Under the pieces are notes generated by a model, which searched no databases, was not told the origin of the DNA, and worked only from the letters and a program-made list of their open reading frames with translations. From positions 1,240,001-1,304,000 of the forward strand of contig CBDFIU010000005.1 of NCBI GenBank assembly GCA_965248235.1: a stretch of 64,000 nucleotides of DNA. Direction: 5' to 3'. Position numbers and translations under genes: made by a program. Below are positions 8,670 to 17,770 of the stretch, in pieces; positions within the stretch are counted from its first letter, which is position 1, and each line of letters begins with the position of its first letter. The DNA comes from UBA6623 sp965248235. Its GTDB lineage: Bacteria > Acidobacteriota > Terriglobia > Bryobacterales > UBA6623.

Positions 8670-10364
8670 ATGGCGACACGGCGGTTGAATCAAAGGAACC
8701 AGTCGGCGATCCGGCCGCTCATGCTTGCCCTCGCATTCTACTCGCCGGCCGCCGTCGCCGAGCCGGCCGCCGCCGACCCCCCTCTCCAATTCGTCGACGT
8801 CACCGAGGAAGCGGGCCTTTCCGGATTCGACGGCTTGCAAGGCAGCGTCGCGAAAGACCACATCATCGAGGTGATGGGAGGCGGCGTCGCCTTTCTCGAC
8901 TACGACGCGGACGGCAACCTCGATGTTCTTTTCGTTCGCGGCTCGACGGTCGAGCAGTTCCTCAAGGGCGGGCACCCGGTCTGCGCGCTCTATCACGGAG
9001 ACGGCAAGGGCCGCTTTGAAGACGTCACCGAGCGTGCCGGCCTGACGCACCGAGGCTGGGGACAAGGGGTTGCCGTCGCCGATTACGACAACGACGGCCG
9101 GGTCGATATTTTTCTCACCGGGTATGGCGGCAATACGCTTTACCGCAATTTGGGGGACGGGAAATTTGAAGAAGTGGCAGTAACGGCCGGCGTGGCCGCT
9201 TCGCACTGGAGTCTGGGCGCGGCTTTTAGCGACATCGATTTGGACGGCGATCTCGATCTCTATGTCGCCAACTATCTTTTCTATCCCATCGACACGGCGC
9301 CGAGGCGCGATGCCTCCTGCAACTATCGCGGCTTTCAAGTGTTTTGCGGCCCGCGCGGGCTGCGAGGACTACGGGATTCACTGTTCCTCAACGACGGGGC
9401 GGGACGCTTTACCGACACAGCCGTCGAGCGCGGCATCGACGATGAAAAGTTATACGGGTTGGGAGTGTTGGCCGCCGACTTCGATAACGACGGCGCGCCG
9501 GAAATCTTCGTGGCCAATGACCTCACCGCCAACCTTTTCTATCAAAACAACGGCGACGGGACATTCGAAGAATTAGCCGTGCTGCTGGGGGCGGCCTTTT
9601 CCGAGGACGGCGTCGAGGAAGGTTCGATGGGTGTCGACGCCGCCGATATCAACCACGACGGCTTGCTCGATCTCTACTACACAAACTCGTCTTTCGAAAG
9701 CAATTCGTTGCTCGTCAACAACGGCGACGGCAGTTTCACGAACGTTACCAACTTGGCGGGCCACGGCCAAAGCACCCATCGCTACGTCGGCTGGGGAACG
9801 GCATTCGGCGATTTCGACAACGATACCCGCGAGGACATATTTGTTGCGAACGGTCATTTGTACCCCGAGGCGGACCGTTTCGAGATGGGGTTGAAATACA
9901 AACAGCGCTGGTTGGTTTATCAAAACCAAGACGGCAAGAAGTTTGTCGAGCGGGGGCTTGATTTCGGCCTCGACCGGGTCGAGAAGAGTCGCGGGCTGGC
10001 GTTAGGCGACTACGACAACGACGGTGATTTGGATGTCGTGATCAACAACCTCGACGAGCCGCCGACGCTGCTTCGCAACGACGGCGGCAACCGCAAGCAT
10101 TGGTTGATTGTGGATGTTCGAGACCGGCGGGGAGCGCCGGCGGTGGGTGCTCGCGTCGAGATCAAAGCCGGCGGAACAACGCAAATTCGCGATGTCCGCT
10201 CGGGGGGGAGTTACCTTTCGCAGCACGATTTGAGACTGCACTTTGGGCTGGGGGACGAAGAGTCGGTTGAGCGACTCAAGGTGAGTTGGCCCGGTGGGGG
10301 GACGACGGTGCTGACCGATTTGCCGGTGGATCGGATTACTGCTGTTCAGGCGTCCGGAGAGTGA
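8670..10364 (+). CDS. FG-GAP/ASPIC-UnbV (CRTAC1-type) secreted protein
   Basis: A 564-residue exported protein. The chosen ATG at 8670 gives a signal peptide (IRPLMLALAFYSPAAVAEP); the earlier ATG at 8595 falls in a dispersed repeat. The body is a beta-propeller of FG-GAP/VCBS repeats with calcium-type loops such as DYDADGNLD, DYDNDGRVD, DIDLDGDLD, DFDNDGAPE and DINHDGLLD. The C-terminal 75 residues form the ASPIC/UnbV domain (GARVEIKAGGTTQIRDVRSG, LHFGLGDEE). Family proteins are extracellular or periplasmic; their biochemical role is not settled. A second member lies at 59559-61319. It is divergent from the dehydratase operon and convergent with the next gene. Confidence 0.9.
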   Translation: MATRRLNQRNQSAIRPLMLALAFYSPAAVAEPAAADPPLQFVDVTEEAGLSGFDGLQGSVAKDHIIEVMGGGVAFLDYDADGNLDVLFVRGSTVEQFLKGGHPVCALYHGDGKGRFEDVTERAGLTHRGWGQGVAVADYDNDGRVDIFLTGYGGNTLYRNLGDGKFEEVAVTAGVAASHWSLGAAFSDIDLDGDLDLYVANYLFYPIDTAPRRDASCNYRGFQVFCGPRGLRGLRDSLFLNDGAGRFTDTAVERGIDDEKLYGLGVLAADFDNDGAPEIFVANDLTANLFYQNNGDGTFEELAVLLGAAFSEDGVEEGSMGVDAADINHDGLLDLYYTNSSFESNSLLVNNGDGSFTNVTNLAGHGQSTHRYVGWGTAFGDFDNDTREDIFVANGHLYPEADRFEMGLKYKQRWLVYQNQDGKKFVERGLDFGLDRVEKSRGLALGDYDNDGDLDVVINNLDEPPTLLRNDGGNRKHWLIVDVRDRRGAPAVGARVEIKAGGTTQIRDVRSGGSYLSQHDLRLHFGLGDEESVERLKVSWPGGGTTVLTDLPVDRITAVQASGE

Positions 10365-10391
10365 AGGGGGTTTGCCGGTCGCTACTGAGTC

Positions 10392-11411
10392 CTACTCGTG
10401 GCAGTCAATCAGGATTTTCATGCATTCGCCGCCTTCTGTCATCTTGACGAAGCCGTCGCCTAGGTGGTCGAGCGAGGTGGTTTCGGTGATCAGCGAGTCG
10501 AGCGGCAGCTCACCCGAGGCCGCGAGTTCGATCGCTTTCGCGAAATCCCGGCGCTCGTAGACGCGGGCGCCGCACAGCCGTAGCTCGCGCCAGAAGAAGC
10601 GGAATAGATCGATCTCGGGTTTCTTCGCGAAGATCGCAACGACGATGATACGGCCGCGCGTGCGCAACAGGTCGGTCATCACACTCGCGCCGGCTTGCGA
10701 GCCCGAGACTTCAAAGACGGCGTCGGCCCCGGCGCCGCCGGTTCGTTCATGGACCAGCTTGACGAGGTCGGTCTCGGTCGAGTTCACCGCTTCCAGCCCA
10801 AGCTTGTTCGCCAAATCCACGCGGAAGGGGTTGACCTCGGAAACAAGGACGTTGCCGCCGGCGTGTTGGGCAACCAGGGCGTTGAGCATGCCGATCGGCC
10901 CGCCTCCGATGACGACGATGTTTTCGTCGGGTTTGACTTCGCCGAGGCGCACGTCGTGGCAGGCCACGGCCAGCGGTTCGATCAGCGCGCCGCGGGCGAG
11001 CGAAAGTTCGGCGGGCAGGCGCAGCAGCGTCTCGGCCCCGACGGTCCAACAGGCTTGGAAAGCGCCGGGGGAATCGATCCCCATGAAATTGAGGTTTTGA
11101 CAAATGTGCGAATGCCCGGCCGCGCAGGCGGGACAATTCCCGCAGGGGTCGAGCGGCATGACGGTGACGCGGTCGCCGGTCGACCAATCGTCCACGCCGT
11201 CGCCGACGGCTTCGATCGTGCTGGCCATCTCGTGCCCCAGGATGGCGGGCATTTGGACCCGTTGGTCCATCGCGCCGTGGTAGATGTGCAGGTCGGTGCC
11301 GCGGATGCCGCAGTGCGAGACGTGGATGCGCACTTGGCCGGGACCCGGGTCGACGGGGGTACAGGCGCCGAGGGTGATGGTGCGGTCACCGGCGTAGAAA
11401 GCGGCTTTCAT
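10392..11411 (-). CDS. Zinc-dependent alcohol dehydrogenase, sorbitol/threonine dehydrogenase type
   Basis: A 339-residue medium-chain dehydrogenase. Catalytic-zinc ligands are C34 (CGIRGTD, where CGxCGTD is usual), the GHE motif near residue 60 and the later ALIEPLAV glutamate. The structural-zinc lobe CGNCPACAAGHSHIC is complete. The NAD-binding loop is VVIGGGPIGML. Members oxidise secondary alcohols of polyols or amino acids. The gene stands alone between a CRTAC1-type gene and a broken phosphodiesterase. It is probably part of polyol or sugar-acid metabolism with the nearby dehydratase operon, but no substrate can be named. Confidence 0.88.
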   Translation of the reverse strand: MKAAFYAGDRTITLGACTPVDPGPGQVRIHVSHCGIRGTDLHIYHGAMDQRVQMPAILGHEMASTIEAVGDGVDDWSTGDRVTVMPLDPCGNCPACAAGHSHICQNLNFMGIDSPGAFQACWTVGAETLLRLPAELSLARGALIEPLAVACHDVRLGEVKPDENIVVIGGGPIGMLNALVAQHAGGNVLVSEVNPFRVDLANKLGLEAVNSTETDLVKLVHERTGGAGADAVFEVSGSQAGASVMTDLLRTRGRIIVVAIFAKKPEIDLFRFFWRELRLCGARVYERRDFAKAIELAASGELPLDSLITETTSLDHLGDGFVKMTEGGECMKILIDCHE

Positions 11412-11594
11412 TGGGGCGTCTCCGATCCTTTCGAATTTAGGATACAGAAGGGGGGCGGGGTTTTCGGAGATTGGTTTAGTTAGCGCCGGTGGTCTTTGAT
11501 CGTCTTGGTGGCGAGGATGCTCTCCGTGCCGAGAATGGTCGAGGTTGGCCCCGTCGCTTTGCGCTCGGGGCTCTGCATCTGTTTGGGGCGAATC

Positions 11595-12855
11595 CTAGCG
11601 CAAGCGGGGCCAGAGCGATTTGCCTTCCGCTTGGCCGAGGTCGAGGCCTAGCAGATCGGCGAAGGTCGGCGCGATGTCAAGCATGGAAATTTCCGGGAGG
11701 ACTTGGGGCTTGACGCCCGGCCCCCACAGCAGGAAACTTGCGCGGTAGTCGGCGCGGGTGGGCCAAAGACCGTGATGCCCTCGCCGATCTCCCAAGCCGA
11801 TCGGGGGTCCCTCGACCGCGGCCTCGGGGGATACTCCCGGTGCCGTTTCAAAGGCCGCCAACCATCCGTCGGGCGCGGGATCGGCGAGGCGGCGCACCTC
11901 TTCCATGCTTACCTCGCGCGCGATGGGATATTTTGCGTCGACAAGCAGCGAGCGAAAATATTTCGCCGCCGCGGTGTCACGCACACCGATCAATCCCTCG
12001 ACGACATCGGCCTTACTCTCGATTCCGGCGTCGGCCAGCAAAACGTTTGGGCGCAGCACAAATTCCTAGGTCTCGAAGCCGTGGTCGGAGACGACGGCGA
12101 CGTAGGTTTGTGGCGGCAGCACTGCAAGCAAATACCCCAACAGCTCGTCTTGGAGTTCGAGCGTGGCCCGCGCTTCGGGAGAAAACGCCCCGGTGCGGTG
12201 TTGATCCGAATCGATCTCCCAGATGAAGCAGGATGAGGGCGGGCTTTTCGGTTCCGAGAATGTAGCGGGCGGCCAAGACCTTTTGGCGGTCACCGAAGTC
12301 GACGCGGCCGAAAATGGGGTAGGCTTGGCGGATTTTCTCGATGAGTCCGCGTGTACTTTGTTCGGCGACCGGGGCCAGCCGTCGCGGGTAAAGCCCCGGC
12401 ACGGCCCAATACTCGGGCAGATTAAAATCGATGTCGGCGCCGACGGTTACCGGCCACCAGACCGCCGCGGTGCGCCGCGAAGTCCCGTGCAGCCGATGCC
12501 ACAGCGTGGGCGCTTTGAGATACGCGGCGTACCACCATCGTTCGTCGGGCTTGCCGGGTTGGTCGTTGGTTCGAATTCCGTGCCGCGCCGCTCCGACGCC
12601 GGTGATCATGGTGGTGTGCGAGGGCCAAGTAACGGTCGGGACAATGCCGACCACCCCATCGGCTCGCGCGCCTTCGCTCATTAGCCGTCGCAGTGTGGGG
12701 ATTTTCGCGCCCAGGGCGTCGGCGTCACGCAGCCATCGATGGTCCAGCCCGTCGATGGAGACAACGAGCAGGTTGTTTTGGTCGGGAGACTGCGCCGTTA
12801 AGGTACACAGGCCGACGAGGGTGACGAGCAGAAAAACAAACAGAGCGGACCTCAT
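11595..12855 (-). pseudogene. Alkaline-phosphatase-superfamily phosphodiesterase, disrupted
   Basis: Reads as a type I phosphodiesterase/nucleotide pyrophosphatase with signal peptide MRSALFVFLLVTLVGLCTLTAQ. Motifs include VVSIDGL, the nucleophile region TVTWPSHTTMITG, IDSDQHRTGAF and SDHGF, all expected metal-binding or catalytic segments. Two lesions break it. A one-base insertion at the CCC run near 12218-12220 shifts the frame after LILLHLG. An in-frame TAG at 12066-12068 follows SDHGFET and precedes EFVLRPNVLL in the same frame. The start ATG at 12855 overlaps the TGA of the RelE-type toxin gene (ATGA), so it would be translated from the toxin operon. Either a decaying gene or sequence error. 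Confidence 0.8.
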
Positions 12856-13163
12856 CGAGCCCTCCCATTCGAACCATTGCTCTTGACATCCGGCCGACGC
12901 TGCGCGCCGTGAAATACGCGAAGAATCTCGATTCGGCCTTCGCGGACACGGTAAGGAATGACCAGACGTGTGCCGCTCACAACCAACTCCCGCGTTCCGA
13001 AAATCCGCCCGGGCCTGCCCAGCCCACGGTGATGCGCCAACCGATCCACGGCTTCGTACACTCTGGTTACGAGGCGTTCCGCCGCATCCGGATCGTCTCG
13101 GGCGATATATTCCGCTTGTTCCCGGAGATTCCGTGCGGCGAGCCTCAACCAATGAATCTTCAT
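12852..13163 (-). CDS. RelE/ParE-family toxin
   Basis: A 103-residue basic protein of the RelE/ParE fold: an N-terminal helical hairpin (LRLAARNLREQAEYIARDDPDAAERLV) and a strand-rich C-terminus with GTRELVVSGTRLVIPYRV and IEILRVFHGAQRRP, which are classical ParE-type segments. Family members either inhibit gyrase (ParE) or cleave mRNA (RelE); the sequence looks closer to ParE. Its start overlaps the stop of the RHH antitoxin by four bases (ATGA at 13160-13163), giving the usual antitoxin-then-toxin order. Its stop in turn overlaps the start of the broken phosphodiesterase. Confidence 0.88.
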   Translation of the reverse strand: MKIHWLRLAARNLREQAEYIARDDPDAAERLVTRVYEAVDRLAHHRGLGRPGRIFGTRELVVSGTRLVIPYRVREGRIEILRVFHGAQRRPDVKSNGSNGRAR

Positions 13164-13399
13164 TCAGCTCTTGCGCCGAAGATTTCCCTCATTTCCTCGG
13201 GAGTGGCAAAATCTCCAGCGTCCGCTTCGACGATCGCCTTTTCGATTTCCGCGATTTGCCATGCTTCTTCTTCGATATAGGCTTCAATCGCTTGCGCCGC
13301 CAGGAATGACTTACTCCTTCTAGTGCTCCGGGCCAGCTCATCAAGCCGTTTTTTCGTTTCGGTATCAAGTCGAACGGTTAGGACTGAGGTTTCAGGCAT
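13160..13399 (-). CDS. Ribbon-helix-helix antitoxin
   Basis: A 79-residue acidic protein. The N-terminus SVLTVRLDTETKKRLDELA...SKSFLAAQAIEAYIEEE is a CopG/ParD-type ribbon-helix-helix DNA-binding domain. The C-terminal tail (VEADAGDFATPEEMREIFG) is the part expected to wrap the toxin. It is the first gene of the toxin-antitoxin pair and very likely represses the operon through the palindrome at 13425-13440. Confidence 0.88.
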   Translation of the reverse strand: MPETSVLTVRLDTETKKRLDELARSTRRSKSFLAAQAIEAYIEEEAWQIAEIEKAIVEADAGDFATPEEMREIFGARAE

Positions 13400-13424
13400 G
13401 ATGTCCTCACAACACTACAGAATC

Positions 13425-13440
13425 TAATGTATACGTTAGC
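13425..13440. promoter_or_regulatory. Candidate operator of the RHH/RelE toxin-antitoxin operon
   Basis: CTAATGTATACGTTAG is palindromic at 14 of 16 positions. It lies 26 bases upstream of the antitoxin start in an otherwise GC-rich region. RHH antitoxins bind such sites to autoregulate. Binding is inferred from position and symmetry. Confidence 0.5.
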
Positions 13441-13481
13441 ATACAAGGCCAGGTCACGAGTGAGCCGGTTCGTTCCGCCAA

Positions 13482-15818
13482 CTACCTAATCGTCGCCTTT
13501 CCCAATCCCGCGTTACCCGCGCGGTCGCGCACGCGCAAGGTCAGCAGGTGTTCGCCTTCGGCCAAGCCCTCGAGGGGGATAGTGAAACTTTCGCGGCGGG
13601 AATCGAGAATGCCGTCGGCCGAATACACGGGGACCCAGTTTCCCGCATCAATCGCGTATTCGGCGGCGGCCAGGGCGGAGGCGTCGTCGGTCGCTTCGAA
13701 GGCCGCCGACTCTCGGCCGTTGACCTCGGTCATCCGCACGCGGGGCGCGGTGTGGTCGATCAGCACCGGTTCGCTGATTTGGTCGGTTTCGCGCGCGGTT
13801 TCCGGAGGATTCGCGGCGCGGTCGGAAACCACGACCCGAAAACGATAAGTCCCATCCGCCAGTGATTCGCTGTCGACCTCGAGGTGGCCTTCTTCGATTT
13901 CTTTTTCGATGGTCTTCCAGGCCGATTCGGCGGTCTCTCGAAAGGCGACCGAAGCGGTCAGCTTGTCGCCGTCGGGATCCGTCGCCTTCCAAGAGATTTT
14001 CATGCCGCGGCCGGCGGCGCCCAGGGTCGTGGGCGTTGTGCTCGTTGCCGGCGCGGCGGCCGAAGAACCCGACGCCGAGACCGTAATGCTGTAGGCCGCT
14101 TCAGCGGCGGGCGCGGCGGCCGGGCTCGTTACACCGGTGGATGTCGCGGCGCCTTGTTCCGCCGAGGCCTCGACTTTTAACTCGCTGACGCTGGGCGGCG
14201 AGTTGCGCGGCAGATAGGCGAGCCGAACCCCCCGGAGCAGCGGCACTCTATCGTCGGTTGTTGCAAGCGTCGCGCGCCATTGAATGTAGCGCGCCGGCGG
14301 CGAACTCACGACCCCGGCGAAAGCCCCGGGGCCTTCCATGTCGGCATCGGCTTCCACCGCCCGCGACCAAGCGCTCCAACTGTCGTCGGGAACGGCGGAA
14401 TTGCCGGCGCGTGTCGAGATCTTCACGCGCCCTGAGTCGACGCCGTCGCCTTGCCAGGTCAGCCGTCCCCAACGGGCGAGCGTCTTGGCGTCGTGGACCT
14501 CGCTTTCGTAGGTGCCCGCCGGCTTCGCCGTGTCTTCAAAGCGGCTCAAACCGGCTGCATGGGCCGAGGCGACGAGCAGTCCCTTGGCGTCGGTTGCCAG
14601 TTGTGTGACTTGCTCGCGCCCGCTCTCGGTCACGAGCCTCACTCTCCGCCGATCCCTCAGCTGATAGATGCGTCCCTTGCGGTCGGTCGCGAAGACGACT
14701 TTCGGCTGAGAGGAACCTGCTTCATCGTTCGCCACGCTGACGGCCATGATGTTCTCTTCGCTCGATGACCAAAGTTTCTCGACGCCTTCGCCGGGTCTGA
14801 TGCGCAGCAGCACGGAACGTTCCATGCCGGGATAACTGATGACAGGTTGGGAAACGCTGACCATCGGCTGCACCAGGCCGCCGCCGGCGGAAGGAGTCGC
14901 GGGGGTCCCGGGTCCGCCCGCCGCCGCGCTCACTTGCACCGTGGTTTTCGCGGCGGCCGAGGCGGCGAACGACGAGACGGATTGCGTGATCTGAGAAGCG
15001 CCGCCGCCCATGGCCGCGGCGTAGATGTCACCGTTGGGGGCGACAGCGAGCGAGCGGATTTCCGGGAGGTCCGCGTCATGGAGCGCGAAAAGACGTCCGT
15101 CGCGGTCGATGCGGTAGGCGATACCGTTGGGATCGGTGCCGGCCAGCAAGCGGCCCTCGGCGTCGAGGGCGAGGCTGACGACATGGCGCTGTTTGGTTTC
15201 GGCGAAGACGCGTCCCTGCCCCGATTGGTCGACCTGAAAGATCTTGCCCTCGTCGCCGGTCGCCATATACAGCAAGGGGGCCTTATCGTTCGCGTCGTCG
15301 GCCGGCGGTGCGATTACGAGCGACCAAATGTAGGTCTGCTCGGGATCGAAAATTTCCTTGCCTTCCCCGTCGGCCGAAATTCGGTAGAGCTTGCCGTTGG
15401 GTGAGGTGCCGGCATAGACTTCGCCCTCGGGGCCGACGGCCAGGGCGAAGACCTCGATTTCCGGTGCGCTCCAAAACAAACTGACTTTGTTGTCGGCGTC
15501 CAAACGATAGACCCGGCCTTGATGGCCTGTCCCGACGTAGATGATTTCGTCGGGAGCCGTTGCAACCGTCCAGATCACGGGCTGGTTTGACGTAAACAGA
15601 TCAACGAGCTTCGGGGCCGGCGTCAAGGTGCCGGGCTGCAAGAGAGAAACGTTTTCAAACCTGCCTCGAAGAAAGTCTTTGTATTCGCTCAACTCCCAGA
15701 CCTGCGTCGACGCACCCGAGGCGGAAACAGCGGTGAGCAGCGGAACAACAGACAGCAAGACCGCCGCCGACAGGCCGCGCCGTTTTCGGGGATGGGAAAA
15801 GAAAGGCAAAGTAATCAT
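13482..15818 (-). CDS. Secreted beta-propeller protein with C-terminal Ig-like region
   Basis: A 778-residue exported protein, signal peptide MITLPFFSHPRKRRGLSAAVLLSVVPLLTAVSASGAS. The ATG at 15818 overlaps the stop of the S55 peptidase gene (ATGA), which decides the start. The N-terminal half has WD/NHL-like blades of about 44 residues with recurring units such as YVGTGHQGRVYRLD, YAGTSPNGKLYRIS, MATGDEGKIFQVD and AGTDPNGIAYRID. A linker rich in Ala, Pro and Ser follows. The C-terminal half has fibronectin/Bacterial-Ig-like strands (DKLTASVAFRETAE, LTLRVRDRAGNAGLGKATIR). No enzyme motif is seen. Translational coupling to the peptidase suggests a shared periplasmic function. Confidence 0.8.
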   Translation of the reverse strand: MITLPFFSHPRKRRGLSAAVLLSVVPLLTAVSASGASTQVWELSEYKDFLRGRFENVSLLQPGTLTPAPKLVDLFTSNQPVIWTVATAPDEIIYVGTGHQGRVYRLDADNKVSLFWSAPEIEVFALAVGPEGEVYAGTSPNGKLYRISADGEGKEIFDPEQTYIWSLVIAPPADDANDKAPLLYMATGDEGKIFQVDQSGQGRVFAETKQRHVVSLALDAEGRLLAGTDPNGIAYRIDRDGRLFALHDADLPEIRSLAVAPNGDIYAAAMGGGASQITQSVSSFAASAAAKTTVQVSAAAGGPGTPATPSAGGGLVQPMVSVSQPVISYPGMERSVLLRIRPGEGVEKLWSSSEENIMAVSVANDEAGSSQPKVVFATDRKGRIYQLRDRRRVRLVTESGREQVTQLATDAKGLLVASAHAAGLSRFEDTAKPAGTYESEVHDAKTLARWGRLTWQGDGVDSGRVKISTRAGNSAVPDDSWSAWSRAVEADADMEGPGAFAGVVSSPPARYIQWRATLATTDDRVPLLRGVRLAYLPRNSPPSVSELKVEASAEQGAATSTGVTSPAAAPAAEAAYSITVSASGSSAAAPATSTTPTTLGAAGRGMKISWKATDPDGDKLTASVAFRETAESAWKTIEKEIEEGHLEVDSESLADGTYRFRVVVSDRAANPPETARETDQISEPVLIDHTAPRVRMTEVNGRESAAFEATDDASALAAAEYAIDAGNWVPVYSADGILDSRRESFTIPLEGLAEGEHLLTLRVRDRAGNAGLGKATIR

Positions 15819-17611
15819 GGCGTAACGCTGATCTGCATGGTGACATCCCCGTGCAGAACGCCCAGGCCCGGGTCGGCTTCGAGTTCCGCCGACACCGAGC
15901 GCCAAGCCTGCGCCAGGGATCCGCCCGAGGGGGCCGAGCCCAACACGGCCGCCACCGACGCGGGCGGGGAGGGCAGCGATTCGGCGTTCAAACGAAAGGC
16001 CGGTTGGGGACGCCAAACGCGCAGATACAGCCGGTCGTTGCGTCGCAGGCGGTTGAGAGTCGCTACGAGTTGCGCGGGATCTTTGGCGCGCCGCAGCCCG
16101 AGAAAGGTTTGCCACTCCATGAGATTCACCGTATCGGCGTCGGCGAAGGTCAAATGCATGACTCCGGCGGGCGTGCCCGCGGGAACCCGGTAGTGGAGCT
16201 TCTCGATCCGCTCATTGCCGTCGGCGTCTTTGAGCGCGGCGGAGAGCTCGATCGTCTCGCCGGGGCGGACCTTGCGCTTGTCACTCCAGACGCGATCAAT
16301 CTCGGCCCACTCTTCGCGATCGGACGCTTCGATGGTGAGATTGATTCCCTCGGCCGCGATATTCGCATTGAGCAGCACGTAGTAGAGCATCAACGATGTG
16401 GTCGCGGCGGCGGAAAGAGCGGTATTGGTGGGGGCGGAGTAAATATTGTCGAGCCGCAAAGGCGGAATGTTTTCGCCGAAGCGCGCCTCGCCACGCAGCC
16501 GCAGAGTGGAAGCGCCGACCTGGCGTTGGGTGGCGTCGATCGAGGAGAACAGCGCCATCTGCAACAGGTAGGGCGTAAGCAACGGATCCCGCACGATTTC
16601 GAAAGCGTAGTCGGCGGCGTTTTGGCCCGAGGTCACCCGCAGCCTTACCGGCGTCAGCGCGGGCGTCTTCCCGACGATGCCGGTTAGGCCCGCCGAGCTA
16701 TCGCTGATAATCGTTCCGAGCAGCGAGCCGCTGCCGGCGATCTTGAATGAATTGTTCAAATTCGGAACCAGCGCAATGACCTCCGCCGCCAAAAACGGCA
16801 GTTCGGTTGGGCCGCTCGATAGGAAGGGATGGCCGAAGGCATAGAGGCGGTCGCCGTCGACGTGGGTCACCGTACCCGCGGCGCTTACTTCGAGATCGCC
16901 GCGGATCAGCGCCACGGAAATCATCGCGCCCGGTTCGGTCGCCGCTTCACTTGGGTCTGCATCGTCGGTCCGCCCGCCGGCGGCGGTTCCCTGCGCGGGT
17001 TTCAACCCCAGTTGCCGCAGCCGAGATCCAAATAGATCGAGAGTCCGTTGAGAAAAGCCGGCCAAGTTGACCGGCGTGGCGATCGGCACCAATTGAGGCT
17101 CGCCCGAGAAAATCGGCGCTATGGGAGCGCGCAACTCGGCGCTGAACAGCTCGACGGTCTGTTCGCCGTGATCGTCTCGGAAGAGCATCGCCGCCGCGGC
17201 CTCGCTCGACGGCGACCTCACTCGACCGTTCCGCTGCGAGGCGATCATTTCCTCGATCGGGCGAATGCCCGTGATCGGTTCTTTCGAGAACGGAAAGGTG
17301 AAAGCAATGGCCCCGGCCAGCTTGCCGTCGAGAAAGACGGGGCTACCGCTCATACCCGCCATGACGCCGGTTTCGGCCAAGGGGCCGCCGGCGAGCCTGG
17401 CCAAGATGATCGATTGTTTGGGTCCGACGTTCTCGAGCACGCCGAGGATCTCGACCCGGAATTCCTCGATCTCGCGCCCTTGGAAAACGGTGCGGCCGGT
17501 ACCCTTCATGCCGGCGCGCACTTCGGACAACGGAAACAGTTCGCCCGCCGAGGCGGCCAAGCCGGCGACGCCGAGCAGGACGGAGAGCGCGATGGGGCGG
17601 GGAAGCCGCAT
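15815..17611 (-). CDS. SpoIVB-type S55 peptidase domain protein
   Basis: A 598-residue exported protein from the ATG at 17611, with signal peptide RPIALSVLLGVAGLAASAG. MKGTGRTVFQG...FRVEILGVL and GMSGSPVFLDGKLAGA (S88/S90) match the serine centre of S55 peptidases. AFGHPFLSSG (H261) matches the His motif. In Bacillus SpoIVB the His motif precedes the Ser motif, whereas here the Ser comes first. The C-terminal 250 residues are strand-rich without a recognised domain. These non-sporulation S55 proteins are of unknown function. The gene leads a two-gene operon with the beta-propeller protein, and a hairpin at 17621-17639 sits just upstream of the start. Confidence 0.82.
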   Translation of the reverse strand: MRLPRPIALSVLLGVAGLAASAGELFPLSEVRAGMKGTGRTVFQGREIEEFRVEILGVLENVGPKQSIILARLAGGPLAETGVMAGMSGSPVFLDGKLAGAIAFTFPFSKEPITGIRPIEEMIASQRNGRVRSPSSEAAAAMLFRDDHGEQTVELFSAELRAPIAPIFSGEPQLVPIATPVNLAGFSQRTLDLFGSRLRQLGLKPAQGTAAGGRTDDADPSEAATEPGAMISVALIRGDLEVSAAGTVTHVDGDRLYAFGHPFLSSGPTELPFLAAEVIALVPNLNNSFKIAGSGSLLGTIISDSSAGLTGIVGKTPALTPVRLRVTSGQNAADYAFEIVRDPLLTPYLLQMALFSSIDATQRQVGASTLRLRGEARFGENIPPLRLDNIYSAPTNTALSAAATTSLMLYYVLLNANIAAEGINLTIEASDREEWAEIDRVWSDKRKVRPGETIELSAALKDADGNERIEKLHYRVPAGTPAGVMHLTFADADTVNLMEWQTFLGLRRAKDPAQLVATLNRLRRNDRLYLRVWRPQPAFRLNAESLPSPPASVAAVLGSAPSGGSLAQAWRSVSAELEADPGLGVLHGDVTMQISVTP

Positions 17612-17620
17612 GGCTAAGGG

Positions 17621-17639
17621 GCCGCGAAAAGATCGCGGC
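17621..17639. other. Hairpin in the leader of the S55 peptidase gene
   Basis: GCCGCGA and TCGCGGC are perfect 7-bp arms around a five-base loop, nine bases upstream of the ATG at 17611. It occupies the place where a ribosome site would be, so it could affect initiation. No further support. Confidence 0.35.
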
Positions 17640-17720
17640 TTTCGAAGCCCCGATTTTTCCACGAACGCTTAGCCTATTGTAGTGTTCGCATGAACCGGGG
17701 GGATCGGCGAGGAGATTCGA

Positions 17721-17726
17721 TATAAT
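17721..17726 (+). promoter_or_regulatory. Candidate -10 element for the cytochrome gene
   Basis: A perfect TATAAT about 45 bases upstream of the cytochrome start in the divergent intergenic region. No convincing -35 hexamer is seen at 16-18 bases spacing. Confidence 0.35.
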
Positions 17727-17770
17727 GGCACCCGTCGCCTTCGCGCACCAAAGATCCGGAGCCCTTTTCG

